64,000 nucleotides of DNA. It comes from Candidatus Poribacteria bacterium (GTDB taxonomy: Bacteria; Poribacteria; WGA-4E; GCA-2687025). The DNA lies in assembly GCA_028818695.1 (NCBI GenBank), contig JAPPNK010000002.1:1-64000 (forward strand), in the 5' to 3' direction. Below the pieces are notes generated by a model, which saw only the letters and a list, made by a program, of their open reading frames with translations, was not told where the DNA came from and searched no databases. The position numbers and the translations under genes are program-made. Below, one piece after another: positions 63,048 to 64,000 of this stretch; the stretch's first letter is position 1; every line of letters begins with the position of its first letter.

Positions 63048-64000
63048 CTAAGGAGCCTCATCCTCCGCCGCGCCGCCTTGCGAGCCGCTCAACGCGCGGT
63101 AGTAGGCGCGTATGAGGCGGCGGAACCGTTCAGGCGTTTCGATCTCGCTCATCTCGCGCATGGCGCCTTCAAACGTCTCGGCGATCTTGTCCCAGTCGTC
63201 CCGCTCCGCGCCTTCCTGACCGCCAAAGACGCGCGACGCCGTGGACCCTTTGCGGTTCTCGCCCTCATGCCGCTTTTCCAGCGACTTTGCGCTCTCCAAC
63301 ATGCGCGTCTCGATGCGCCGCATCCGCTCCAACACCTCGCGGTTCAGCTCGCCCGATTCGATGCGGCTCTGGACATCCTCCATCTCATCCCCGACGCCGC
63401 CGAGCCGCTCCGTCAGTTCGCCGTACCGCTCCATCCGCTGTTCAAGCTGCTCAAACGCCTCCCGTATGAGCGACTGCTCAAACGCAAGCCGCTCCATCGT
63501 CTGCTGCCCGCTCGGCGTCTGCCCCTGTTCGCGCATCATCTGCTCAATCTGCTCCGCAAGGTCGTTCACGTCGCCCTGCCCCTCCGCCAGCTGCTGCAGC
63601 TGGTCAAGCATGCTCTGCGCGCCTGAATTCTGCATCTGCGCGTTCAGCGCGTTCAGCGTTTTCAGCATCGCCAGCGCCGCCGCGTTGACGCGCCCCATCG
63701 TTTCGCGCTGAATCGGAATCGCCCTGTCCAGTTCGTTTTCGGCGAACGCCGCTGAGCTTCTCTCGGCGGCGTACTTCGCGTCCTGCAGCCTCCAGAACAG
63801 CTCAAGCGGTATCTGCGTCTCTTCGGAGCTGAGAGCCTGCAGCTCCTCGGCGACGGCTCCGACCCCCTCGGCAAGCGTCTTTTCGTCCAGAGCCAGGCCG
63901 TTGTATTCGGCGGCGTACGGCCGTATTCGGCGCGCCTCCGCCGCCTGTTCAATCAGCGCTTCCTGATCGCTGGACAGGCTCAGCGTCTGCCGAAGCGCGC
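63048..64000 (-). CDS. Coiled-coil hypothetical protein, N-terminus outside the window
   Basis: The frame is open to the right edge, so about 317 C-terminal residues are seen and the true start lies beyond 64000. The sequence is almost all charged helix: ALRQTLSLSSDQEALIEQAA near the edge, LDQLQQLAEGQGDVNDLAEQ, ERLAFEQSLIREAFEQLEQR, EGAMREMSEIETPERFRRLI, ending SGSQGGAAEDEAP. It resembles the long helical C-terminal part of DUF4175-type envelope proteins, but this is an impression. The internal ATG at 63698 is not the start. Confidence 0.7.
   Translation of the reverse strand, partial: ALRQTLSLSSDQEALIEQAAEARRIRPYAAEYNGLALDEKTLAEGVGAVAEELQALSSEETQIPLELFWRLQDAKYAAERSSAAFAENELDRAIPIQRETMGRVNAAALAMLKTLNALNAQMQNSGAQSMLDQLQQLAEGQGDVNDLAEQIEQMMREQGQTPSGQQTMERLAFEQSLIREAFEQLEQRMERYGELTERLGGVGDEMEDVQSRIESGELNREVLERMRRIETRMLESAKSLEKRHEGENRKGSTASRVFGGQEGAERDDWDKIAETFEGAMREMSEIETPERFRRLIRAYYRALSGSQGGAAEDEAP

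Overview
Organism (inference). The window is GC-rich, has no rRNA or tRNA gene that I can find, and no phage or transposase gene. Its gene content fits a member of Candidatus Poribacteria or a close relative. It carries five Gfo/Idh/MocA oxidoreductases, three phytanoyl-CoA dioxygenase-like (PhyH) proteins, a sugar isomerase/epimerase, a sulfotransferase-like protein, WD40 proteins ending in a YPNPFNP-type sorting domain, and a small bacterial microcompartment (BMC) gene set. Core genes (accD, topA, recG, relA/spoT, recJ, rpsR) show that it is chromosomal.

Layout. 0-3 kb: a repeat-containing membrane protein, a CbiX-like chelatase and a Gfo/Idh/MocA protein. 3.2-13 kb: a Rieske protein, then a surface-polysaccharide block (WecA/MraY-like transferase, GT4 glycosyltransferase, Wzi-like outer membrane protein, sugar-nucleotide epimerase). 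A broken copy of the first gene and a flippase with its small partner follow. 13-19 kb: PhyH, sugar isomerase, accD-topA and a divergent Gfo/Idh/MocA gene. 19-25.8 kb: envelope genes (PorV/UPF0164-like and DUF5683-like proteins), an ASRT-domain protein coupled to a sialidase, and three related lipoproteins, two of them made by a 745 bp tandem duplication. 25.8-35.3 kb: four large WD40 paralogs in tandem with nearly identical 3' ends, plus the stub of a fifth. 35.5-40.7 kb: an accessory block with a gamma-type adenine methyltransferase, a membrane protein, AT-rich small genes and a phospholipase-D-fold protein with a DpnI-like winged helix, a candidate restriction locus. 40.7-43.4 kb: BMC genes (acylating aldehyde dehydrogenase, hexameric shell protein, class II aldolase). 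43.5-52.6 kb: catabolic cassettes (PhyH, Gfo/Idh/MocA, S9 peptidase, double metallo-beta-lactamase protein, PhyH, sulfotransferase, Gfo/Idh/MocA). 53-62.7 kb: overlapping recJ-relA-recG and a Gfo/Idh/MocA - helical protein - Rieske - rpsR run. The window ends inside a coiled-coil protein.

How the parts fit. The polysaccharide genes would build and anchor a surface glycan. The sialidase, oxidoreductases, PhyH proteins, aldolase and BMC fit scavenging of complex sugars, with aldolase-derived aldehyde handled inside a compartment. The PorV-like protein and the YPNPFNP C-terminal domains suggest a type IX-like secretion route for the WD40 proteins. A 165-200 bp MITE-like element with imperfect terminal inverted repeats recurs between genes, and one copy has a visible 7 bp target duplication.

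Limits. All family calls come from reading motifs by eye. No search, alignment or structure prediction was run.
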